Part shown: piece after piece, positions 18,693 to 26,926 of the stretch
Numbering within the stretch: position 1 is the stretch's first letter
Layout: every line of letters starts with the position of its first letter
NCBI GenBank assembly: GCA_018829465.1
Contig: JAHJTN010000012.1
Span: forward strand, 62,001 to 126,000
Length of the DNA stretch: 64,000 bases
DNA from: Bacteroidota bacterium
Lineage (GTDB): Bacteria; Bacteroidota; Bacteroidia; Flavobacteriales; Flavobacteriaceae
Direction: 5' to 3'
The notes under the pieces: generated by a model
The model's input: only the letters and a program-made list of their open reading frames with translations
The model's database searches: none
Told to the model about the DNA's origin: nothing
Translations under genes and position numbers: made by a program

Positions 18693-21600
18693 TTAGTTTT
18701 CTATAAATAGGTATTTTAAATTCAGCTTGTTAAACTCGCTGTTAAAAGCTGACACATCGCTGTCAACCAACTGGTTAAAAGCCGATAATTGCTTGCGTAT
18801 TTGTGTGGTCAGTTCATTTTTGACTGCGATGTCTTGTTCTGTTGGGCCAAAATCGTCCAACCCGACCAATGAGTTGAGGTGAGCCAATTTGTTGGTCAAT
18901 CTGATGGGGAAGTTCAAAGGATCCTGCCCGCTTCTATTTTGGGTTTGATACAACGCTTCTTCTACTTCCGAAAAGCCTTTTTTCATTTCTTTGGATTTTT
19001 CCAATAGGGCTTTAACGGCTTCGTTGTCTTTGTATTGACTTTCAAAGGCATTTAACTGCTCTCTAATTTTTCTGATTTTCTTGATGGTCTTGTGCGCTTC
19101 GGTTACCGTAGCGTTCACTTCATTGATAAAATCGTACTGCTTTTGCATGTCTGTAACAGAGGCTTCCGAGTTGGGATCGGGCAAAATCTTAAAACTTTGT
19201 GTTTGTGAGAAATCACCGGATTTAAGACGTACCTGATAATTACCCGGTACGGCCTTGGCTCCGGTAAGTCGGGCCCACCAAAGAATCATCCCCTGAAAAC
19301 TTTCGGCACCGTCTGAGACCGTATTCCACACAAAAAGATTGGATCCTTTTTTGACATCTAGTTTGTTGGATCTGGATTTGGATTTATTGCTAAACGTTTT
19401 GATGGTATCGCCTTGTGCATTGAGAAACTCCAGCTTGACTTCCTTCTCAGTGTCTGAAACATAAAAATAGGTCATGACTCCGTTTGGATGATTGGTACCT
19501 TCAGTAAGAGAGCCGCTTCTAGAGCCACCCCCCATTCGATAGCTGTCTTTGGGTCTGAAAAGAAAGTTGTCTTTGCCGGCAGCTTCTTTTAACTGATGAA
19601 CTACAGACAAGTCGTCAATCATCCAAATAGATCGACCCTGTGTAGCCACAATCAGATTGTTGTCGCGGACCAGCAAATCGGTAATAGGAACGATGGGGAG
19701 GTTGCGTTGAAAACTTTCCCAATTGGCTCCATCGTCATAAGAAATATACATGCCATTTTCTGTACCGGCATACAACAGTCCTTTTTGCTTGGGATCTTCT
19801 CGAACAACTCTTGTGAAGTGTTCTTTGGGAATACCATTGGTGATAAGTGTCCAGGTTTTTCCGAAATCTGTGGTTTTGTACAAATAAGGTTCGAAGTCGC
19901 CTAATTTGTATCTGGTGCCGGCTACATAGCAGGTGCCCGCATCAAAAACACTGGGTTCTACACTGTTTATCATCATCCACTCGGGCATATTTTTTGGGGT
20001 CACATTTTCCCAATTTTTGCCACCGTCTTGCGTCAAATGAATCAATCCGTCGTCGCTGCCTACCCAAATCAGTCCTTCTTGTAACGGACTCTCATTGGCA
20101 GCAAAAATAGTAGCATAATATTCTACACCTGTGTTGTCTTTGGTGATAGGTCCTCCGCTGACGCCTAGTTTTGTAGCATCGTTTCGGGTCAAATCCGGAC
20201 TGATGGTTTCCCAAGTAGCGCCTTCTGTGGTGGTCAGGTGTACGTGATTTGAAAAGGTGTAGAGTTTTTTAGGATTGTGTTTACTGAAAATAATGGGGAA
20301 ATTCCATTGAAAACGGTATTTCATGTCTTCAGCGCCGTGTCCCATCGGATTGTCTGGCCATACATTGATGCCACGGGTGGTTCCTTTTTCGTGGTTGACG
20401 CGTGTCAAAAAACCACCATAACTGCCACCGTAAACAATTTCGTCGTTGGTAGGATCTACCGCTATGTGGGCAGATTCGCCACCGGCTGTTTCTTCCCAGT
20501 CTTCTTCGTTGATACTTCTTCCTTCCGAGCGGTGTGCTATGCGAATGGTGCTGTTGTCTTGTTGCGCAGCATAAATGCGATATGGAAAATGGTTGTCGGT
20601 AGTTAATCGATAGAACTGTGCTGTAGGTTGGTTGTGATACGTTGACCAGTTTTCGCCACCATCATAACTTACTTGTGCGCCACCGTCATCGCCGATAATC
20701 ATCCGTTTGGGATCTTCGGGGGCAATCCATAAATCGTGATGGTCGCCATGCGGTGCATTGTTAGACACAAAAGATTTGCCGCCATCGGTAGATTTGTGGT
20801 AACTCACATTCAACACATATACGGTATTGACGTCTTTGGTATCAGCATAAACGCGGGTGTAGTACCAAGCCCTTTGCCTGAGGCTGCGGTCTGAATTCAC
20901 GTAAGACCATGTTTTGCCACCATTATCCGATCTGTACAATCCGCCTTTGTCTTTGTTCTCTACTAAGGCCCAAACCCTTTCAGAATTGAGCGGTGAAACC
21001 GTGACACCAATGATGCCCAACAAATCTGTGGGAAAGCCTTCGTTTTTAGAAATCTCTGTCCAGGTTTCGCCGCTGTCTGTACTTTTCCACAGTGCAGAGC
21101 CGGAACCACCGCTACTCAGGCTATATGGCGTACGCCGTACGTTCCAAGTAGAAGCGTAGAGTATTCTGGAATTGTTTGGGTCTATGATTAGATCAACCGC
21201 ACCGGCATCTTCGTTGGCAAATAAAACTTTACGCCAATTGTTACCGCCATCGGTGCTTTTATAAACGCCTCTGTCTGCCGTGGGTTTGTAGATGTTTCCC
21301 AAAACGGCTGCATAGACAATATCGGCGTTTTTGGGATCTACTTTTATACGGGGAATATGTCTGGAATTGAGCAAGCCAATAGATTTCCAAGTTTTTCCGG
21401 CATCTACAGATTTCCACATACCACTACCGGAGGATACATTCCCACGCACTGTCTTTTCGCCACCACCTACATAGATGACATTGTGGTCGCTAGGCGCAAC
21501 GGAAACCGCACCAATGCTCCCGCCAAAATAGCCGTCGGATATGTTTTCCCAAGTGTTGCCCCCATCCTGGGTGCGCCATACACCTCCACCTGTTGCACCG

Positions 21601-21815
21601 AAATAGAACAGGTTGGGCTCGCCTTCCACGCCTGTTACGGCTGCTGACCGGCCTCCTCTAAATGGTCCGACAAGCCGGTATTCTAGGGCGTCATAAATAG
21701 ATTGGTCATAAGTTGTGGCAGTAGTGTTTTTTTTGTTTCGCTGCGCCTGAAGATTTGGCACAGCCAGAAAAAAACAAAACAACAACAAGGATAAAAGTTT
21801 GGTTTGTTTGTTCAT
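18693..21815 (-). CDS. Large secreted Asp-box/VPS10-like beta-propeller protein
   Basis: A 1040-residue exported protein from the ATG at 21815, which opens a clean signal peptide (MNKQTKLLSLLLFCFFL..LQAQ). The frame extends further upstream, but that part is AT-rich and lacks signal-peptide logic. Many Asp-box motifs of the type SxDxGxTW are spaced through the first 700 residues (for example SVDAGKTWKS, STDSGETWTE, SDNGGKTWSY, TQDGGKNWEN, TTDFGKTWTL), so two propellers of the sortilin/BNR type are likely. The last 300 residues include a beta domain and a helical tail. Such proteins are often labelled glycosyl hydrolases, but no catalytic residues can be shown; a binding or surface role is as likely. 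It is a single-gene unit with its own terminator. Confidence 0.85.
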   Translation of the reverse strand: MNKQTKLLSLLLFCFFLAVPNLQAQRNKKNTTATTYDQSIYDALEYRLVGPFRGGRSAAVTGVEGEPNLFYFGATGGGVWRTQDGGNTWENISDGYFGGSIGAVSVAPSDHNVIYVGGGEKTVRGNVSSGSGMWKSVDAGKTWKSIGLLNSRHIPRIKVDPKNADIVYAAVLGNIYKPTADRGVYKSTDGGNNWRKVLFANEDAGAVDLIIDPNNSRILYASTWNVRRTPYSLSSGGSGSALWKSTDSGETWTEISKNEGFPTDLLGIIGVTVSPLNSERVWALVENKDKGGLYRSDNGGKTWSYVNSDRSLRQRAWYYTRVYADTKDVNTVYVLNVSYHKSTDGGKSFVSNNAPHGDHHDLWIAPEDPKRMIIGDDGGAQVSYDGGENWSTYHNQPTAQFYRLTTDNHFPYRIYAAQQDNSTIRIAHRSEGRSINEEDWEETAGGESAHIAVDPTNDEIVYGGSYGGFLTRVNHEKGTTRGINVWPDNPMGHGAEDMKYRFQWNFPIIFSKHNPKKLYTFSNHVHLTTTEGATWETISPDLTRNDATKLGVSGGPITKDNTGVEYYATIFAANESPLQEGLIWVGSDDGLIHLTQDGGKNWENVTPKNMPEWMMINSVEPSVFDAGTCYVAGTRYKLGDFEPYLYKTTDFGKTWTLITNGIPKEHFTRVVREDPKQKGLLYAGTENGMYISYDDGANWESFQRNLPIVPITDLLVRDNNLIVATQGRSIWMIDDLSVVHQLKEAAGKDNFLFRPKDSYRMGGGSRSGSLTEGTNHPNGVMTYFYVSDTEKEVKLEFLNAQGDTIKTFSNKSKSRSNKLDVKKGSNLFVWNTVSDGAESFQGMILWWARLTGAKAVPGNYQVRLKSGDFSQTQSFKILPDPNSEASVTDMQKQYDFINEVNATVTEAHKTIKKIRKIREQLNAFESQYKDNEAVKALLEKSKEMKKGFSEVEEALYQTQNRSGQDPLNFPIRLTNKLAHLNSLVGLDDFGPTEQDIAVKNELTTQIRKQLSAFNQLVDSDVSAFNSEFNKLNLKYLFIEN

Positions 21816-22179
21816 TTTGAAAGAAATTGAGTTAGGGTTTAAATTTGGTTTTATAGATTTAAAGATGCTTTTGTTATATAATAATTTGATTTGACCTTTA
21901 AAAGTTAATAAAATTAGGAAAAAACTCAAATTTTAGCGGTCTGTTTAGATAAATTTAACTTGACTGTACAAAGGCTTTTAAAGAGTTAGGCAAATGCACC
22001 GAACAATACGAAGCCCGGCTGCGGGAAAAAGAACAGGAGTTGCAGGCGTTAAAAGATGCATTAAAAAAGTAAAAAAATAACATACATTTTATACTTTTAC
22101 TCGAAGTTTACGACCTTACATACTGATAACGATATCTATAGTAATTAACATCTTTCTTATATTTATAAAAATTTTCGCT
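21816..22179. other. AT-rich intergenic region with a possible coding remnant
   Basis: This 364-nt gap is mostly AT-rich. Within it a stop-bounded plus-strand frame at 21959-22072 encodes a charged, coiled-coil-like tail (ending REKEQELQALKDALKK) with no start codon. Its base composition is richer in G and C than the flanks. It looks like the end of a decayed gene next to the broken toxin-antitoxin pair. I cannot assign the parent family. Nothing else is recognised. Confidence 0.35.
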
Positions 22180-22362
22180 ATGATTACTAAAACGAAATTG
22201 AAAGAGCAAATTGAAAGTTTTCCAGAACAATTTTCTATTGACGATTTAATAGAACGATTGATTTTAGTTGAAAAGATCGAGAACGGAAAAAAACAATCGG
22301 AAACAGACGAAATTTTAACCGAAAGCGAACTTGATAATGAAATGCATAAATGGTTCGAATAA
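22180..22362 (+). CDS. Putative antitoxin of a ParE/RelE-type toxin-antitoxin pair
   Basis: A 60-residue acidic, helical protein (charged throughout, with SETDEILTESELDNEM near the end). It shows no strong motif, but it is followed, with a 13-nt overlap, by a frame encoding a ParE/RelE-like toxin, which is the usual arrangement with the antitoxin first. Antitoxins of this size bind and neutralise the toxin and often repress their own promoter. The partner is broken, so the gene may be a relic or act on a toxin elsewhere. The call depends mainly on context. Confidence 0.6.
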   Translation: MITKTKLKEQIESFPEQFSIDDLIERLILVEKIENGKKQSETDEILTESELDNEMHKWFE

Positions 22363-22646
22363 ATTGGACTTTACAAGCAAAAAATGATGTATAGGACATA
22401 GCTGAATTTATTTCTAAAGATTCAAAGCTATATGCAAAACGACAAGTTTTGAAAATTCGAAATCGAACTAATATTTTAAAATCTCAAAATTATTCTGGTC
22501 GAAAAGTTCCTGAAATTCATGACAAAAATATAAGAGAAATTGTCGAAGGTAATTATCGTATTATTTACAAAATTGTAACTAAAACTCGAATAGATATTTT
22601 GACTGTTCATCATTCGGCAAGAGACTTGCGAAAACGAAAAATATAG
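22350..22646 (+). pseudogene. ParE/RelE-like toxin, interrupted by an in-frame TAG
   Basis: From an ATG at 22350, overlapping the antitoxin end by 13 nt, a 98-position frame reads as a ParE/RelE-family toxin: MVRINWTLQAKNDV, stop, DIAEFISKDS, then a basic helix (AKRQVLKIRNRT) and strands GNYRIIYKIVTKTRIDILTV and HHSARDL. The stop is a TAG at codon 15 (22392-22394). The region on both sides fits one toxin, so this is a single nonsense change. Translation from a later codon would lose the first strand and helix. The intact family cleaves ribosome-bound mRNA or poisons gyrase; this copy is probably inactive. Confidence 0.72.
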
Positions 22647-22808
22647 TGAGATGGGAGTCAAATAAGGAGTATAGAAAAGGACATGTTAACGAGATTGTGA
22701 GTTTTTTTTATCGAATTTATGACAAAGAAATTGTCGTACACCTTTTTGGGAGAAACTATCAAAGTCCTAAAAAGCTACGAAAAATGTTACATTCACCTTA
22801 AGGAAATT

Positions 22809-24158
22809 TCATCTGCCCGAAGACAAATTCAACCTGATTTCCCTTCTCAAAAAGTAACCCGTTACTAAGGTTGACAGCACATCGGCTGCAAAAAAGGAAA
22901 TCCAAACGGCCTGTTCGCCGTAAAATTTTGGCAAGATCAAAACGAGCGGAATAAAGAAAAATCCCTGCCGACTTAGGGTGAGCAACAATGCCGGTACTGA
23001 TTTCCCGACGGCTTGAAAATAGGCCGCACCAATCAATTGAATGGCAATAACCGGAGTGGCAGCAAATACCCAACGAATCGCCTGAGGTGCTTGTTGAACG
23101 ACCGCCAAATCGGAAGTAAAAATGCGGGCTATTTCGTACGGAAAAACCATCAAAAGCACAAAAACAAAAAAGGCCAAGGCCGAAGCAAACCAAATTGCTT
23201 TTTGGATAGATTCCCGGACACGCACAAACTTTTCTGCACCAAAATTAAACCCGGCTATGGGCAAAAAACCTTGGGTAACGCCCAACACCGGAAACAAAGC
23301 AAACATCAACAACCGCCCGACAATGGCATAGACCGCTACCGAAGATGCACCACCTAAATTAAAAAGTATATTGTTAACAATCAAATAGGTGATGCTCACC
23401 ACTGCTTGCCTCGATAGTGTCACAAATCCTAAGGCTGCAATTTCTGTCACTATTTTGACATCTAGCCAAAGGTGCTTCAGTTTGATTTTGAGTTCCGAAT
23501 TTTTGGACAGGAAAAACCATAAAATAAAAGAAAAACAAAACACATACGAAATACTTGTTGCCCAAGCCGCGCCGGTCATGCCATAACCCAAAACATTGAT
23601 AAAAAGATAATCCATCAGCAGATTGGCCACTGAGGGAATAATCATGGCGATCATGGAATATTTGGGTTTCCCCTCAGCTCGGATGACCGTGTTCCCCATC
23701 ATACACAGTGCCAAAAAAGGCACGCCGTAGAGTACGATTTCGTAATAAATTTTGGCTGGTTCGTAGATGTCACCTCTACCACCAAAACTCGGGATAAGTG
23801 TTTCTACAAAAAACAACCCAAACACAACAAGCAAAATACTGAGAGAAAGCGTTAGCATAATTTGGTTGCCGAACGTTCTGCGAGCCTTTTCGAGGTCGTT
23901 GGCACCCAAAGCACGCGAAATCACCGAAGACCCGCCTATGCCGATAGACATGCCCAGTGCAGCAATAAAAAATGAAACAGGCAAAACTACATTGATGGCC
24001 GCTATAGCGACCGAGCCAATCCAGTTCCCAACAAAAATCGTATCAATCAACACGTTGAGTGACATGACCAAAATACCAATAGAAGCAGGGACAGATTGTT
24101 TAATAAGGAGTTTACCAATAGGGTCGGTACCTAAAATAGAGGCGCGATTTGCCTTCAT
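22809..24158 (-). CDS. MATE-family multidrug/cation efflux transporter
   Basis: A 449-residue inner-membrane antiporter with about 12 hydrophobic helices. The N-terminal signature for MATE proteins is visible: PASIGILVMSLNVLIDTIFVGN, then GSSVISRALGANDLEKARRTFG, with the second repeat half starting around residue 235. It should export drugs or metabolites against Na+ or H+ flow. It lies 10 nt downstream of hemH on the same strand, so the two are very probably co-transcribed; this may only reflect shared expression. Confidence 0.9.
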   Translation of the reverse strand: MKANRASILGTDPIGKLLIKQSVPASIGILVMSLNVLIDTIFVGNWIGSVAIAAINVVLPVSFFIAALGMSIGIGGSSVISRALGANDLEKARRTFGNQIMLTLSLSILLVVFGLFFVETLIPSFGGRGDIYEPAKIYYEIVLYGVPFLALCMMGNTVIRAEGKPKYSMIAMIIPSVANLLMDYLFINVLGYGMTGAAWATSISYVFCFSFILWFFLSKNSELKIKLKHLWLDVKIVTEIAALGFVTLSRQAVVSITYLIVNNILFNLGGASSVAVYAIVGRLLMFALFPVLGVTQGFLPIAGFNFGAEKFVRVRESIQKAIWFASALAFFVFVLLMVFPYEIARIFTSDLAVVQQAPQAIRWVFAATPVIAIQLIGAAYFQAVGKSVPALLLTLSRQGFFFIPLVLILPKFYGEQAVWISFFAADVLSTLVTGYFLRREIRLNLSSGR

Positions 24159-24168
24159 GCGCTTCGGT

Positions 24169-25188
24169 TTAATTTTGGGCAGCCCATTCGTCTATCCAAC
24201 GCGAAAGCGTTTTTACCCAGGCATCATCGTCGTTCAAGCAAGCAACACAGTGGAATTGTTCGCCTCCGGCATGTATAAATTCTTCTTTGCCCTCCATCCC
24301 TATTTCCTCTAGTGTTTCCAAACAATCAGATACAAAAGCAGGCGTGACAATGGCTAACTTTTTGACACCATCTTGCGCAAATTTCTCGATGGTTTGGTCT
24401 GTGTAGGGCTGCAGCCAAGGGTCGCGACCCAATCGAGATTGAAACGAAGTGGAATAACTGCCTGTTTTCAAACCCAAATACGTTGCCACCAAGCGCGTGG
24501 TTTCGTAGCATTGGTGCCTATAACAAAATTCGTGTGCGGGAGATGCTGTTTGACAACACTGTCCGTCTATTTTGCAATGAGATTTTGTAATATCCGATTT
24601 TTTGATGTGACGCTCCGGCACGCCGTGATAGGAAAAAAGCAAATGGTCCCAAGACTTGTCTTTCAGGTACGATTGAATAGAATCGCCGAGCGCACGTACA
24701 TAGTCCGGATGTTTGTAAAAAGCCGGTAGATGGCTGAACTGCATTTTTGGAAAATGTTTTTTTCTGATTTGCTCGGCAAGGACCAAAATGGTTTCGGTAG
24801 TAGCCATGGCAAATTGCGGATACAAAGGAACAATAAGCACCTCATCAACACCTTGGTCTGCCAATTCCTGAAGGCCTTGCTGTATGGAAGGATTGCCGTA
24901 GCGCATGGCCAAAACAATGGGCACGGAAGTCAGTTTTTCTGTTTTATCCCGCAGGCGTTTAGAAAGTACGATAAGCGGGGAGCCTTCATCCCACCAGATT
25001 TTTTTGTACGCTGCTGCAGATTTTTTGGGGCGGGTATTCAGAATAATGCCTTTCACTAAAAATGCCCGCAACAAATAGGGCACATCTATGACGCGCTCGT
25101 CCATTAAAAATTCATCCAAGTATTTGCGGACATCTTTGGTTGACGTGGAATCGGGCGAGCCCAAGTTGACTAACAATACTCCCTTCAT
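24169..25188 (-). CDS. hemH: Ferrochelatase
   Basis: Inserts Fe2+ into protoporphyrin IX, the last step of the protoporphyrin-dependent heme route; a peripheral or soluble enzyme. It has 339 residues. The N-terminal MKGVLLVNLGSPDS, the catalytic histidine region LLFSYHGVPERH, and the later CLETLEEIGMEGKEEF segment are all present. A cysteine-rich stretch (HCKIDGQCCQ, EFCYRHQC) sits between them, typical of Bacteroidota enzymes. A -7 box TATTTTTG lies just upstream. The MATE gene follows closely. hemB is also in the window at 46 kb but in a separate unit. Confidence 0.96.
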   Translation of the reverse strand: MKGVLLVNLGSPDSTSTKDVRKYLDEFLMDERVIDVPYLLRAFLVKGIILNTRPKKSAAAYKKIWWDEGSPLIVLSKRLRDKTEKLTSVPIVLAMRYGNPSIQQGLQELADQGVDEVLIVPLYPQFAMATTETILVLAEQIRKKHFPKMQFSHLPAFYKHPDYVRALGDSIQSYLKDKSWDHLLFSYHGVPERHIKKSDITKSHCKIDGQCCQTASPAHEFCYRHQCYETTRLVATYLGLKTGSYSTSFQSRLGRDPWLQPYTDQTIEKFAQDGVKKLAIVTPAFVSDCLETLEEIGMEGKEEFIHAGGEQFHCVACLNDDDAWVKTLSRWIDEWAAQN

Positions 25189-25202
25189 ATTATTATTTTT
25201 TT

Positions 25203-25210
25203 CAAAAATA
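25203..25210 (-). promoter_or_regulatory. hemH promoter, -7 box
   Basis: On the minus strand TATTTTTG matches TAnnTTTG exactly, with a TTTG 24 nt further upstream (25235-25238). The distance to the hemH ATG leaves a leader of about 9 nt. Confidence 0.55.
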
Positions 25211-25276
25211 AGGCTTTTTTACCGGATGCTTTTGCAAAGCTTTCTAAATTCAAAAACAAAACCTTTATTTTGCATT

Positions 25277-25897
25277 ATGTTTGCAAACGTTAAAAAATGG
25301 TTTCAGAAAGCGCCCGAAAGTGAAGAAGACATGCACAAATATCTCGTAGTTGGTTTAGGTAATATCGGCGATACTTATGCTGAAACCAGACACAACATCG
25401 GATTTAAAATTTTGGATGCCTTTGCCGAAAAACACCAAGTAGGTTGGGAATCTGCCCGTTTGGCTTCGCGTTGCGTGGTGCGCATTAAGGGTCGAACTTT
25501 TGTTTTGATAAAACCTACCACTTTTATGAATCTGAGTGGTAAGGCTGTAAAATATTGGTTGCAACAAGAAAAAATACCTCTTGAACATTTACTGGTTATT
25601 ACCGATGATCTGAATTTACCTTTTGGTACTATCCGCATCCGCACCAAGGGAAGCCACGGTGGCCACAACGGACTCAAAGATATAGAGACACAGCTGAATT
25701 CGGCTGCCTACAACCGTTTCAGATTTGGCATCAGCGATGCATTTGCCAAAGGCCAACAGATAGATTACGTGTTGGGTACATGGGGAGCCGACGAAATCAA
25801 AAACCTACCCGAACGCCTGGAAAAGTCATGTGAAGTAATTGCATCCTTCGGATTGGCAGGCATACAACACACCATGAATACTTTTAACGGAAAATAA
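25277..25897 (+). CDS. pth: Peptidyl-tRNA hydrolase
   Basis: Releases tRNA from peptidyl-tRNA that drops off ribosomes. Family motifs: YLVVGLGNIG, the catalytic histidine in TRHNIGF, KPTTFMNLSGKAV, DDLNLPFGTIRIR and GSHGGHNGLKD. From the ATG at 25277 the protein has 206 residues with an 18-residue basic leader also seen in flavobacterial homologues. A second ATG at 25331 gives 188 residues and starts right at the conserved strand. A near-consensus -7 box (TTATTTTG, 25265-25272) lies only 4 nt before the first ATG, so the transcript start may favour 25331. The longer frame back to 25088 overlaps hemH and is rejected. It is divergent from hemH. Confidence 0.93.
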   Translation: MFANVKKWFQKAPESEEDMHKYLVVGLGNIGDTYAETRHNIGFKILDAFAEKHQVGWESARLASRCVVRIKGRTFVLIKPTTFMNLSGKAVKYWLQQEKIPLEHLLVITDDLNLPFGTIRIRTKGSHGGHNGLKDIETQLNSAAYNRFRFGISDAFAKGQQIDYVLGTWGADEIKNLPERLEKSCEVIASFGLAGIQHTMNTFNGK

Positions 25898-25971
25898 ATT
25901 TTATGAACGTTAAATTTTCATTTTCTTGACAATTTTAGCCGTTAGTTGGTCTATACATTTTGAAGAAATCA

Positions 25972-25979
25972 TACATTTG
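25972..25979 (+). promoter_or_regulatory. ribF promoter, -7 box
   Basis: TACATTTG is an exact TAnnTTTG match, with a TTG about 24 nt upstream. It lies inside the longest open frame of ribF. This argues that translation starts at the TTG at 26002, about 16 nt after the expected transcript start. Confidence 0.6.
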
Positions 25980-26001
25980 TGAGTGTACAAACGCATTTTT
26001 T

Positions 26002-26925
26002 TTGAAAATATATTCATCCATCGAGGAATTTAAACCCCAAAAACCCAGTGTTGTCACTATTGGTACTTTTGACGGGGTTCATTCCGGACATCGCAAAATC
26101 ATAGACCGATTGGTTGCGCAAGCCAAAATTTCCGGATACGAGTCCGTGTTGTTGAGTTTTTTCCCACATCCGCGAATGGTCGTGCAACACCAGGCCGATA
26201 TCAAACTGTTACACACCCTTGAGGAACGCGCTCAAATTCTGAAATCGACCGGCTTAGACCACTTAATCGTACATCCTTTCAGCAAAGATTTTGCCCGGCA
26301 AACTGCCGAATCCTACATAGAAAACATCTTGGTAAAAGCGTTGCGAACCAAACACATCATCATTGGATATGACCATCGTTTTGGCAAAAACCGAACTGCC
26401 GACATCTCGGATTTGCGAAGTTTTGGCGAACACTTTCACTTTGATGTGACTGAAATTTCGGCTCAGGAAATTGATGAAGTCGCTGTGAGTTCAACCAAAA
26501 TCCGTGCGGCCTTGGAAACCGGCGAAATGCACTTGGCAAACGACTATCTGGGCTATGAATACATACTGACAGGCATTATTGTACACGGCAAAGGCATCGG
26601 CAAAGACCTCGGATTTCCGACAGCCAACCTACACATTGCAGAAAATTATAAACTCATCCCTAAAAGTGGTGTTTATGTGGTAAAAAGTCGTTTGTTAGAC
26701 GGCGATGTTTTTGGAATGATGAATATTGGCAGCAACCCTACTGTTGGTGGTGAGGGCCAACATATTGAAATCAATTTTTTTGATATAGATGAAGACTTGT
26801 ACGGCCAAAAAGTACAGGTGCGTTTGCTGGAATACTTACGTGCAGAGCAAAAGTTTGAATCGTTACAAGCGCTAAAAACACAACTTTCTAAAGATCGGGA
26901 AAATGCCCTGAAATTTCTAAAATAA
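26002..26925 (+). CDS. ribF: Bifunctional riboflavin kinase/FAD synthetase
   Basis: Makes FMN and then FAD from riboflavin in the cytosol. The N-terminal FAD synthetase (nucleotidyltransferase) domain has TIGTFDGVHSGHRK with the HxGH-type motif, GYDHRFGKNR and SSTKIR. The C-terminal riboflavin kinase domain has GKGIGKDLGFPTANL and PKSGVYVV. The start is set at a TTG (26002), giving 307 residues starting LKIYSSIEEF, because family proteins begin there and because a consensus promoter box lies upstream of it within the longer frame. The HTTM gene begins 1 nt after its stop. Confidence 0.94.
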   Translation: MKIYSSIEEFKPQKPSVVTIGTFDGVHSGHRKIIDRLVAQAKISGYESVLLSFFPHPRMVVQHQADIKLLHTLEERAQILKSTGLDHLIVHPFSKDFARQTAESYIENILVKALRTKHIIIGYDHRFGKNRTADISDLRSFGEHFHFDVTEISAQEIDEVAVSSTKIRAALETGEMHLANDYLGYEYILTGIIVHGKGIGKDLGFPTANLHIAENYKLIPKSGVYVVKSRLLDGDVFGMMNIGSNPTVGGEGQHIEINFFDIDEDLYGQKVQVRLLEYLRAEQKFESLQALKTQLSKDRENALKFLK

Positions 26926-26926
26926 G

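Noticed and set aside
22646-22801. 51-codon GTG-started frame after the toxin
   Set aside because: No recognisable motif and no start signal; mentioned only as part of the decayed patch.
25088-25276. Longer start for peptidyl-tRNA hydrolase
   Set aside because: The extension overlaps hemH and is unlike the family; starts at 25277 or 25331 are better.
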